A stretch of DNA of 64,000 nt from positions 2,294,001-2,358,000 of the forward strand of contig CM018694.1 of assembly GCA_009363875.1 (NCBI GenBank), given 5' to 3'. Under the pieces are notes generated by a model. The model did no database searches. It was not told where the DNA came from and saw only the letters and a program-made list of their open reading frames with translations. Below are positions 33,954 through 44,589 of this stretch, in pieces (the stretch's first letter is position 1; every line of letters starts with the position of its first letter). The translations under genes and the position numbers were made by a program. The stretch is from Mikania micrantha (Eukaryota; Streptophyta; Magnoliopsida; Asterales; Asteraceae).

Positions 33954-34435
33954 TTTTGGTTTGGTGAAACCGTTCAGGATCGAATCACAAGTTCTACAAA
34001 CTATCAACTACGTGCGGAATCTATAGTCAATATGTATAAAACTCAAGAACACAAGCAAATCCATAAACACATCTTTGATTATCAAAAAATGATAACAAAA
34101 ATTCACTCAGAATTACAGACTTCTCACACAGAGAGAATCAGCAGATCTATCCCAAAGTTCTACTGAAAAAACAAAAACAACTTCTATTTATATAACAGAC
34201 CAGCGAACCTTAGGTTCGTCAGCCGAACCCTAAGGTTCGCTGAGCAAACCCTTAGGTTTGCAAGCCGAACTATCTCAAGGTCATAGGTTCGCCGAACCTA
34301 TCAACACAATAGGTTAGCCGAACCTGCCAAGGTTCGTGGGCCAGACGAACCAATGAAAAACCTTTAGACGAACCTTTACAAAATCAAAATAAATACAACT
34401 TTTGAATAGCAAACAGTTACAAATATGCACTAACA
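33954..34435 (-). repeat. 5' LTR of copia B (right)
   Basis: It is the partner of 26527-27006. Its first two bases are TT instead of TG; the end GCACTAACA is intact and followed by the target duplication GAAAC. Confidence 0.9.
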
Positions 34436-36190
34436 GAAACACTTACTTAAGTGTTAGATTAGTTTAGAAAAGAATTTAGTTTGGAAAACTTAGTTTTGAT
34501 GAACAACACAACCGGTTTAAACACTTAGAAATCCTAATGGCTCACAATCGACTAACCCATGTTCAAACAGCCCTCATGATCCCATTTCTTGATCATTTAA
34601 GCTGGTTCCAAGTTCTAATTACTTGGATTAGACTAAGGAAATAATATCGACAAGGGCTGAACAATATCGATGGCCACACCTAGCTTAATTTCGACGAGAA
34701 TGTGGCTGCCCCATACCTGCCAGCACTATAGGTGCAACGGTTTCACTTTGGACATCCCCTTTGACCATCGATTCAGCCATTTACCTAGGTTCTAACCACT
34801 TCCAGCCCTTCCAATATTTAACCCTTGATGTTCCATGAGTTCCTAGACCAAATTACTGCAAATCTTAAGGCGTTAGAGGGTCCAAAATAGGCTGGGAACA
34901 CGGTTGTTCGTCAGAACAGCAACAGCCTCATGACAGCCCCTTTTGAGCTCGAATTTTGTCAATATCCTGCTTCAAATCGATTCCCAACTGACCCAAACAT
35001 TAATCTAACATCTTTATTAAGTTTCTAAGTCGATTTGGTGCAAGTCCTAGGGGTTTTGATGCTCTAAAATCGACTGAAAAGCTGCTGTGTTCGAGAGGAC
35101 TTACCAAACAGCAGCAGCCCCAAAAATCAGATCGTTTGAGCTCGTCTTTGGTCCGTTTTTGATGATTCAAAGCTCTATTTCTTCATCTCTTCACGGTCTA
35201 CATGTTTCTAGAGTCTTTTTAGGGTTTATCCTAACTGATTTGAAGTGATAAAGACGGATTTAGAAGCATACCTCTCGTGAATAGTAGAAAACCCACAAAA
35301 CCGTAGCTTCTCTCTAAAACTGCAACCAAATCAGCCTGTTTCAGCTCCGATCGTTTGTACTACTGTGTTTCTCTCGTTCCCACGGTCTTTTTGACTACTA
35401 GATCTTCGAATTTGGTGGAGAAATGAAGGAGATAAGAAGGTTTGAAGTTGTGAAGGTGTAGAGTTAGAGGGGTACCGGATTTTTGGAGAAGAAGGAAGCT
35501 TGTGGCTGAAAAATGAGGGGAAAAAGAAAAGGGTGAGGGCTTTTATAGCCCGGGTATATTCGGGTGCGTTCGGTTTCGGTTTTACGCGCCGTTTTCGTCG
35601 TCTTTCGTTATATTACGTAACTTTATAAAGATAGAAATTTTTAAACTTTTTAAAGTAGTAATTCCTAATAAATTAACTAAAAATATTTTATTTATTTTTA
35701 AAATTTCAAAAACGTTTATTTTATTGTTTCATCGGATCGTATCGTTTTCACGTGTATTCGTACGAATCGTCACCCGTTCGAACACGACGACAACGTTACT
35801 TTCCATTATGGTTTTCTAGTTATAGGATATCGTTCAGAACGTTAAACTTACAAATATATTCATGCGAATCGTCACTCACACGAATATACTATATGTTTAA
35901 TATTCATTTAACGACGTCCGTTATGGTTTTAGTTTGGATTTCCTCGCGTACGTTTATACATATTAAGATCCTAGCTGACAAACACATAAGTTATCCGATC
36001 ACTGTTTATCATGTTTAACATATCAGTATTGTGTCTGTGTGTGTTGTTTGTCAGTTTTGAGTTTCTGCACTGTTAACATCAGTCGTTTCATATAATATTA
36101 ACATAGAATATTGTGCGAAACACTTTCCGTTTCAGTATCCACGGTACTTTCCTACTGTTCTAAAATTACTGTTCTGGCACTGATGTTACA
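34436..36190 (-). mobile_element. Gypsy LTR D, right segment (U3 side)
   Basis: It ends TTCTGGCACTGATGTTACA at 36190, the shared U3 terminus of the gypsy LTRs here. A TATA box (minus strand GGGCTATAAAAGCCC, 35542-35547) lies about 650 bp inside. Two diverged ~190-bp repeats occur at roughly 34790-35150, each with a CAGCAACAGCC or CAGCAGCAGCC stretch. No coding sequence. The next five bases, ACTAA, would be the target duplication. Confidence 0.75.
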
Positions 36191-36196
36191 ACTAAG

Positions 36197-37636
36197 ATGA
36201 TCAAATCTCCTCATGACAATGCATTTCAAGTTTTTAAAGATCATTATGATCAAATTCAAGCACTTAAAGCTCAAATGATGAATACTTCATCCCAGGGGAG
36301 ACAAGTTGTAGAGCTGAAGCTATTACACCATTTCAGGGACCGAGAGATGATGATCAAGAGGATAAAGCTGGTGTTCCATCTGGAAATGATCCTGTTACTG
36401 GAATCAAGGAAGGCTCAAATACAGTTCATTCTGTATCTCAAGGGGAGCCAGCTAGACAGACAACTACACCAGCTGACAAGGGCAAAGGAAAAAATCAAGA
36501 AGAAGACTTTGTTGATGATTTGATTGTTGATCAAGTTCAAAATCAAGATAACTTGATGATAGGTGTTCTTGTAGATATTGATGATGGTGATCTTGGATAT
36601 GATGATCAGGATGATGGAGACTATGTCTTGGACGTTGATCCAAGATTAAATGACAAAGAGTATCAAGTTGCACCAATCTTTGATGATATTTGATGAAGTG
36701 CATGATCAAGAGTTGGAGGAAGGAGAGTGGTTTCCTATTAAGGAAGTAAGAGACTTGTTTATGGACCTTGACTGGGAGGAGATGATGATGAAAGAAAAAG
36801 GTGAAAAGTTTGTGGTTGATTGTGTATTACAATCATTTCAAAATGAAATTAAAGAGAAACAAGTTGCAGCTGAGACAATCACTGAAGATGTATATAAATC
36901 TCTGACAATGGCAGAAGTCATTCAAATGGCTAAAGATGATCTTATTTCTGCTCCTAAAAGTCCAATTTTGAAGAAACTATACAATAATAAAGTTGAATGT
37001 GTTGGAAAAACTTTGGCTTGGAAATTTGAGACCGAAAGCAATCTTTTTATAGTAAAAAGACTTGATGGTGTACAATACTTGAAGAAATCAATAAAGAGCT
37101 TTCATCAGTTTCCTTTGTGTGAGTTAAGGGTGTTAGCAGAGATTCGCCTAATAAATCATGCCAATGATTACATGGAAAGTTTGATAGAGAAGATAAGCAG
37201 AAATGGGGTTCGTACTATGAAGTTTGAACTTTTAAAACCTCAAAAACTGAAGAAAATTCATATAGTTGGGAATCTGGATTGGATTACCAGAAAGTGGAAG
37301 GTGCGATATGAATTCAAGCTTGTTAAGTCTTTAAAGAGAATTCCTCCGTTAAAGTTTAACTTAGGTATTATGAATAATCTCCATTTATGGTATCTAGACG
37401 GTTATACTTCTGAAGCTGTATTTCAAGATGAAAACAAGTTGGAGTTATGCAGAGTGTTTGATCCTATCTATCTGATTAATCTTTCAGAAGATGACCAGAA
37501 GAAGTTACAAATAAAACCGATACAATATCAAAAGGATCACAGAGATGAAGCAATGTTGTTCAAGAAAGTGTTAGATGTTTGTATCAAGCACAAGATTTGT
37601 CCTAATAGTCATCTACCGTTTCAGTGGAAAGAATGA
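36197..37636 (+). pseudogene. Copia F: diverged third-gene homolog, frameshifted
   Basis: On the + strand, 36650-37636 encodes a protein whose C-terminal half matches that of the copia A third gene at low identity but in the same order: FIVKRLDGVQYLKK with YVVKRVDGCQYFGK, LAEIRLINHANDYMESLIEK with the MIKPIQTRHNEIFENLL region, LWYLDGYTSEA with FWFYDERTSEG, and CRVFDPIYLINLSEDD with IRMLDPIWIVNCSRDD. The upstream part (36300-36690) is an acidic, Asp-rich stretch in another frame, so there are at least two frameshifts. The stop is followed by a polypurine tract (AAAGGGGG) and LTR F. The 5' side is cut by gypsy LTR D. Confidence 0.78.
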
Positions 37637-37668
37637 AGACCAACACTGAGCTGTTGCTAAAGGGGGTT

Positions 37669-38121
37669 TGTTAGTACCCTGATAGCATCAGCTTCAGTTG
37701 TTGAATTGAAGACTAAAGACTATTGCAGAGTCGAAATGAAGACCTTTAATGATTTTCTATTGTAATAGTTTAGTTTAGTTTAGTTTGTTTTGTATGATTT
37801 GTATTTTGTAATTTGACTAAGTGTTGGTTTCATCGATACTATTAGTATCGATACTAGTCAACATCGATACTAACAGTATCGATGGCAGGTCTATAAATAG
37901 CTTTGTTTCGATACTAATTGTATCGAACCTGTTCATAATTCAGATTATAAAGTTAGTATTTCTCTCCGCTTGTACAAAATTCTTTCCAAATATTAATACA
38001 AGAAATTGAAGTTTGATTATTATTTTGTTCTATTTCTAATCATTTCTATTATTGCTCAAACATTGTTGTATGGATTCCGCACGTACACAATTGTGATACT
38101 AGATCATTCAGATCCTAGACA
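37669..38121 (+). mobile_element. 3' LTR of copia F, with ATCGATAC cluster and TATA box
   Basis: It starts TGTTAGTACCC after the polypurine tract. ATGGATTCCGCAC near 38069 is shared with the copia A LTR. Within 37829-37930 the motif ATCGATAC/GTATCGAT or its core recurs about six times, partly as inverted pairs, flanking the TATA box CTATAAATAG (37891-37900). The end is less certain; CTAGACA at 38121 gives TG...CA termini. Confidence 0.72.
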
Positions 38122-38933
38122 TGGACCTTCAAGAAGCTATAGCTACTTGAACTTATATAGAATAAACTACATAGGTTGATATTGAACTTGTTGGACAACT
38201 AGAGCTACTATTTGATTATATATTACATGGCTATAAAACTTATCAAAAGGTGAGTCTTCATAGCCCCTCTTTTAACTTGTTTTTAACTTTTGGGGTAAAA
38301 CATGTAACTTTGAACTTATCTTTAACTTATGCATATGTGAACTTAGCTTTGTGGCCTAAACTGTAGTGTGAACTTAGCTTGAGCTTGCATTTATCACAAC
38401 TTAACCAATGATATATCTATTGGACCGGCCATCCCACTGCTGGTTGAGTTGACTTTGGTCCTCTGCAGTGATTGTTTACTACTTTGGCATTTATAGGAAT
38501 GCTAGCTTGGTCAAACTTTATTTGTTAACGTTATTTGATCTGCGTATGGTTTAATTACATGTTTAGTTCATTTGGCTTTTTATCACATGTGACAACTTAT
38601 CTTTTATCAAACAATTTTTGTGTGTGTGCTTAAACATGTGAAGCTCACCAACTCTTTGTAGTTGACACTTGATTTTAAACATGTTTCAGGTGGGAATGCA
38701 AATAAGTTAATTTATTGAGCTTGGATTCAGTTTATTCATGTTTAATGCTTTGAATTCAATTGATGTAATAGTTAGTGAATTTTGAAACAATGTATTAAAT
38801 GTTCGAATTAAATGATGAATTGAATGTGACGTTTGAATTTTTTATAGCTATATACCTTGTGCTATGAACAATCTACACTTCGTGTCGCCCCGATGTTTCC
38901 GCCATCGGTCGGGGTGTTACAACTACAATATGG
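38122..38933 (+). mobile_element. Gypsy LTR fragment, + orientation (3' end)
   Basis: It contains AAGGTGAGTCTTCATAGCCCC, like the CAGGTGAGTTCACGGCCCC of the first LTR at 2580, and ends CGGTCGGGGTGTTACA at 38933. It abuts PIF transposase sequence. Its start is not visible; copia F may have inserted into it. Confidence 0.6.
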
Positions 38934-38936
38934 CAT

Positions 38937-39431
38937 ATTATCTCACTGAAGACATATATCCTTCGTGGGCCACATTCATCAAGTCAATAACTTCTCCACG
39001 ACTTCGGAACACACAAGTTGTTCGCTAAAATGCAAGAGTCAGTTAGACAAGACATTGAGAGAGCATTCTGAGTTCTACAAGCTCGCTTTGCATTTCTTCA
39101 ACACGCATGTCTTGTATGGCAAGGATATGATGGGAAAATGATGATTGCATGTATAACCATTCATAATATGATCGTTGAAAATGAGCATGACTCATACCTC
39201 AACTATTATGATCCATCAGAATTTCTAAATGACATGCCTACAAACCAACATCAAAGAAGCTCTAGTGAACAGGATGAACAAGCTTTCCAATACTCTACTG
39301 AAAGAATTGGAGACTTGTCTATTTATATGACCAATCGGGCACAACTTCGAAATAGAGAAATTCATAACACTCTAAAAAACTATTTAATTGAGCATGTATG
39401 GGAAAAATTTTCCGATGATGAACAATTATAA
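38937..39431 (+). pseudogene. PIF/Harbinger transposase, C-terminal half
   Basis: In translation: YNMAYYLTEDIYPSWATFIK, then after a frameshift near 39019 a region corresponding to FAKMQESV and DIERAF, an in-frame stop, and VLQARFAFLQHACLVWQGYD, MMIACITIHNMIVENEHDSY. This is the DDE_4-type nuclease of PIF/Harbinger (HARBI1-like in plant annotations). The N-terminal half with the first catalytic Asp is missing: the fragment starts where the gypsy LTR ends. Confidence 0.85.
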
Positions 39432-40228
39432 TTGTAACTTGGTTTATCTATTATATTAAATTTGGTTTATACATGTAATTTTTCATATTTATTCAGATTA
39501 TAATAAGTATTTTGTTTGAGATAAATTAATTTTTTTAATATTTTAAAGACAAATATTAGTCATATTTATATAATAAATATATTAATAAAACTTGAGTTGG
39601 GTTGGGTTGTTAATGTGTGTAATAAATTTAATTAGGTTGGGTTGTGTAGGTTGAAAAGAGAGAAATTATTTTTTTAAGACTATCCCCATTGGTGAACTTC
39701 TCAAGGTTGTCCCACTGTTTAAAAAACATAGATAAAGCTTTATGATCCAATCCTCCCAACAACCTCCATTGCAACCTCAAATCTTCCATGTGGCAAATCC
39801 CATTTGGACCTCTTTTATTATTTTTTTTCTTTTTTACGTTATCACAATTAGTTATTGGAATAATTTTGTTTTTTTAATAACTTTAAATAACAAATATTTA
39901 AAAAAAATCTAAAAACACAACCTTGATCAGTTTTTTTATGAACATGTCGCTATAAGTTATGTTAAAAACATAATTCGTTTAAAAATGTATTTTTTTATAT
40001 AAAATAAATATAAACTATCATTGGTTTATCCTATCTAAAATTTGGAGGTTTTTTATTTGTTCAGCCGATTTTCTAGATCAAACTAATTACCTAAAACATT
40101 ATATGTTTAAAATATTTATTTCGTTTGAAAATTCTTTATTTTTCCCTGTAAATATGGTATCATATTAACATAGTTTTATATTCAATACCATTCATAATCT
40201 TTGATTTCTAAATTTTATAATTTCTGCC
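39432..40228. other. AT-rich flank between PIF pieces, with a possible terminus
   Basis: No coding sequence. AAGACTATCCCCATTGG at about 39676 resembles the ends of plant PIF/Harbinger elements, and GGTTGGGTTGT repeats near 39600 have counterparts near 58345. The second end was not found. Confidence 0.35.
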
Positions 40229-41157
40229 ATGAATCCTTCTTTTCTAAATTTTTGTTTGAATCTTAGAGATTCTGAAGATTATCCCAACACTCAATACTAT
40301 CAAAACTCTCTTTTCTTTTCCAAATGCAAGTGAAGCTCTTGTTACTTAAGATCTTCAAACCTCACAAAATACTAAAAAATCACTCACAAGGAGCAAGTAA
40401 ATGGGATGTTGCCGAAGATGTTGCCTTAATGTCATCATGGTGTATTACTAGAGAAAATAACATTGTTCGCAAAAATCGACAAATATCAAATTTGTGAGCA
40501 TAGATAAAGAAAATGTATGATGCAGCTCAAGCATAAAATTCAGAAAAGCTTAGTGTGAGGAATGAAGCTCAAATGAAAGGTTGTTTTAAACGACTTAGTG
40601 AAAATGGCCATAAGTGGGTTGCTGCATACAGGGAAGCATATCGTCAGAGAAAAAGTGGAATGAAAAAGAAAGATATTGAGAGTGAAGCTCATAAACTTTA
40701 TGAGCAAGATAAGAGGAACAAGTTCATTGACTATGTTGTTTTTGATGAAAAAGTGGGCCTTACAGCTAGACCAAGACACAAGACATTCTCGTCCTGAAGA
40801 GGGTAATGAAGAAAGTGGCGGTAGCTTAAAAGGAAGTAGGACTACTGAAGAAGGGGAGTATTATGCCAATCCCAACCCAGAAACACCAACTAGTAGTAGT
40901 TCAACATCTCAACATCCAATTGGCAGATATGTGAGCTAAAAAAAAGCAAAAGGAAAAGAAACATCCAAGGATTCTACTAACTCTGTTGAAGAGCTTCGTT
41001 CAATGAGGCAAACTAGAGACGGTGAAATTGAACTCACGAAACAAAGCCTTGAGTTTGAAAGAGAAAGGGAGAAAAGTATGCATTTGAACACACTGTTACA
41101 AAAACAGTTCTTGTCATCTGAAGAACATCGACAAATGCACAAGATGAATACTTGAGA
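40229..41157 (+). pseudogene. PIF/Harbinger ORF1 (Myb/NAM-associated type)
   Basis: Pieces in shifting frames give MNPSFLNFCLNLRDSEDY, then RNEAQMKGCFKRLSENGHKW, VAAYREAYRQRKSGMKKKDI, ESEAHKLYEQ and FIDYVVFDE. Further on, the charged coiled tail ELTKQSLEFEREREKSMHL appears. This is the DNA-binding partner protein that accompanies PIF transposases. Several stops and frameshifts make it non-functional. Confidence 0.78.
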
Positions 41158-41164
41158 ATGAGTG

Positions 41165-41312
41165 ACACTGTAACATGAGATTCTCTAATAAGGTTCATCA
41201 TTGGTGTCATTTCATGTTTCAGTCAAGAGTACCTTAGAAGGCCCTGTGAAGATGACTTAATAAGACAACTCCATGTCGGGGGCAAAGCGTGGAATTTCTA
41301 GGTATGATAGAA
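41165..41312 (+). pseudogene. PIF/Harbinger transposase, N-terminal piece, cut by LTR B
   Basis: FSQEYLRRPCEDDLIRQLHV is a typical PIF block just upstream of the first catalytic Asp. The reading breaks at 41312, where LTR B starts, and resumes at 57384 with the block carrying that Asp. Confidence 0.72.
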
Positions 41313-43525
41313 TGTCACACCCCGAGCCGGCGGGCTGGATCGACTTTCCTGTCGGGTGGAAGGTTCCAGGGGCGCGATATCGTTGTGATAATCAAAATGA
41401 TCATATTGTTTACAATGCACATGATATATAATAAGAAATGCTAAATGGCATTGACATAGAATTACAAAGTTAAATTACATATGTCATGTTAATAATTTAA
41501 CTAAGTAAATCCGTCCAAAAAGAATCATAGAGTTTCTATCTTGTATCTGCACAAGATTTTCAAAAGATGATTCACAAATATGTCATCCAAAATATGCAGA
41601 ACATAATAGTAAGTTATCGGTTCTCTATAAAGTCCCACTAGCTTATGTCCGGATGTCTGGTGACTAAACCTGTTCGTCACCTGAGAAAACATGCATTTAA
41701 AACAAGTCAACACTAGGTTGGTGAGTTCATAAGTTTAGTAATGGAAAATGATTGCAGTTTGTCATTCGCAAGTCATTGTGTCACACACAAGTCTTGTTGT
41801 CATTGTCTCATCTTGTCTCACCGAACGTCCTTTCCATAGTTACACCTACAGATAGTACGTCATCCAGACCAAAAATGCTTATATATAGGGCATACGTATC
41901 ACGAATGAAGCCGCCAGCCCTCCACATGCTTGACTGAACTCAATACCACTTTTTATGCAACTATGGATACCCATTTTCAACTCACATGTGTTTGTCTCAA
42001 TTGATATCCAACATAGAGTAAGAGTTCTTGAAGGGAGTATGTTACCATGACCTAAGTTATGGTAATCCTTTATTGTTTTAAGGAAACTAGATTAATTAAA
42101 TCTTATCCTTATTAATGTACTCTCAATTGTAGGGTTAACTATAATTCACTTCTAATAATAGAAGTGACAGTTACCTCATTGATATTGTTCACAGTCTTGT
42201 GTGTATAGAGTCTAAATGGGACCCATTGTGGTCCTCACGTAATCAGACCACAATGCCTCCAATTTACCTCTACCCCTTTGTAGTCTCAAAAGAATCAGTG
42301 CCCTCACAACGAATCTATTACCAGTAATATAACATGAGAGAAAATCAATTCCTCAGTCTACTAGTTAATGGAAATGAAAGGTACAATTACAATCAGTGTC
42401 TGAAGATTAATATCACCCATGTGGTCGTTTACCAAACCTGACTGATGCAGCCCTGTCACCAGTCATACGTTACCGGCCAAAAGTCTTATTGTTAGGCATA
42501 ACGTACCAACCTCACTCGCCGGAGGTTTGTCAAACCTATGGTACCACTACGCTATCTCCGGTTTAGCCTCTACTAAATCAATGGTAAACGATATAGAAAG
42601 GGACTTACAATTGAACTTGAATGCATGGACACATGAATACAGTGATATAATGCAATCAGGCTTAATAGTAATCAAATTATTGTTATGTGTTCTCATTGTC
42701 ATTGTCTCATTGTCATGTGTTCTCACTTGAATAAGTTTACTGTTTCTCACTCCAAATTGGAGGTGACAGTAAACCCATTGAATAGATGTAGATTCATTGA
42801 CCAGTTTCATGGTTAACGTTAGTTAAAGCCACTACACTACCAAATCTACACTCCATTCGGTTTTGTAATTATGTTATCTCAATGTCTTTAACAATGTGTT
42901 ATAAGAAATTCTCTTATTACATAATGTTAGTATATGTGGTGAATGATATCATCATGAAATTATGTTTACATGCATATCATTCTTGTTATCTCTTGTAACT
43001 GTCTCAATGTTGTCTCATTGTTATCTCAGTATTAATAACAAAGTGTTATAAGATCAAATCTTATTTTACTTATGTTATTTAAATGTTTAGATGATTTCAT
43101 GAAGTTATGTTATCATGAAACATCCTTGATTTGTCATTGTTATTATTGAACACACAAGCATACACATTGATCTGATAAAAGTGTGATAATAAAGATAAGA
43201 TCTTTATTATCTAAATCCCATGATATTTGAAATAATGTACTAAAACTTTTAATAATTTAAAAGAGTTAGAATGCTTCCCAGCCCCGCATTTAAAATCAAA
43301 AGATTAGGAAAGGGGCATATGAACTCACCTTGTGGTTGTAGTGGTTGACTAAGACTCAAGAATGCATGCGCTCACTGTTGTCGTACTGATGTTGTATTCA
43401 AAGTTCTGTGTTTGATTAAATGTTATTTGAGCTATGATCCCTTATTTGATTGTTCTTTTTAAAATTTGAGTTGTTAACTGAGTTTGTGTAGTGAAAATGA
43501 CTCATTCTTGTGGTTTTCATAAGAA

Positions 43526-43700
43526 TGACTCATGCTAACGGCCATTCATACGAATGAGTCATGCTAATGAGTATTCATACGAATGAGTCATGCTAATGAG
43601 TATTCAGACGAATGACTCATGCTAATGAGTATTCACACGAATGAGTCATGCTAATGAGTATTCAGACGAATGACTCATGCGAATGAGTATTCACACGAAT
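43526..43700. repeat. 29-bp tandem array with six TGASTCA sites in LTR B
   Basis: TGACTCA or TGAGTCA occurs at 43526, 43555, 43584, 43613, 43642 and 43671, exactly 29 bp apart. Each unit also holds ATTC-N4-GAAT (ATTCATACGAAT type). TGASTCA is the GCN4/AP-1 core bound by plant bZIP proteins. Confidence 0.92.
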
Positions 43701-44589
43701 GACTGGATCATTCTTATGACTTTCATACGAATGAGCGGCTCATTCTTACGAGCCATTCGCCTAAAACGGGTTTCAGCCATGGCAGACAGCGATTTCGATT
43801 TTTAGTCGAATTTATGGTCGTTTTGAGTGGGTATATGTGCGAAAACTCGTTTAGAAGGTGTATGGGTCGAAAAGGGGTGTTTCAAAACCGGCTAAAACCT
43901 CGGTTTTGTCGGGTTTGTAGAAAACCCTAAAAACTGAACGTTTGAGCTCAATTTACCTCCGATTTGGCTGTTCTTGGGCTCGTTTTCTTTGTGGGTTCAT
44001 GATCTAGACGAGTGGAGAAGAGTTTTGCCACCAAAATCTTGCGAAATGGTCGAGATTTGAGGAAGAACCGTAGAGAGAGAAACTAGAGAGAGAAAGTGAC
44101 GGGTGTGTGTGTTTTAAAGAGAGAGTAGCTGGGAAAAATGAGGAACAAGAAGGTGTTTCGGCTTTTATAGTCCGGGTTTAACGCGGTGCTCGGTTTCATT
44201 CGTTTACGCGTTATCATAGTCGTTTTTTTCTTTTAATGTGTTAATTCATAATAAATCTTTTAAAACTATTTTACCTTAATTTATTGCTTCAAAGACGTTT
44301 ATTCTTACCGTTCGTCAGATCGTATCACCTTCGTGCGTATTCGTTCGAATCGTCACCCGAACGAACACGACGATGGCTTTACTTTATGATTTTGTTTTCT
44401 ACTATTCAGATATCGTTCAGAACGTTAAACCCACATATATGTTTTTGTGAATCGTCACCCACGCAAACACACAGTCAGTTTATTATTCGTAAACGATACT
44501 GAGTTGTTATTTTGAATTGGGTTTCTCAGTGACGAACATGAATAGACTTAACTGTTTATGCATTGTTATGAATGATTTCACACTGTTTT

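Larger units (their letters stand above)
26527..34435 (-). mobile_element. Copia B: 7.9 kb internally deleted relative of copia A
   Basis: LTRs are 480 bp (26527-27006) and 482 bp (33954-34435), with about eight substitutions and two 1-bp indels between them. The perfect target duplication is GAAAC (26522-26526, 34436-34440). Relative to copia A it lacks a middle part of gag, RT and RNase H, the spacer, and the N-terminal part of the third gene. It inserted into gypsy LTR D. The right LTR has lost its TG terminus (it now starts TTTTGG). Confidence 0.93.
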
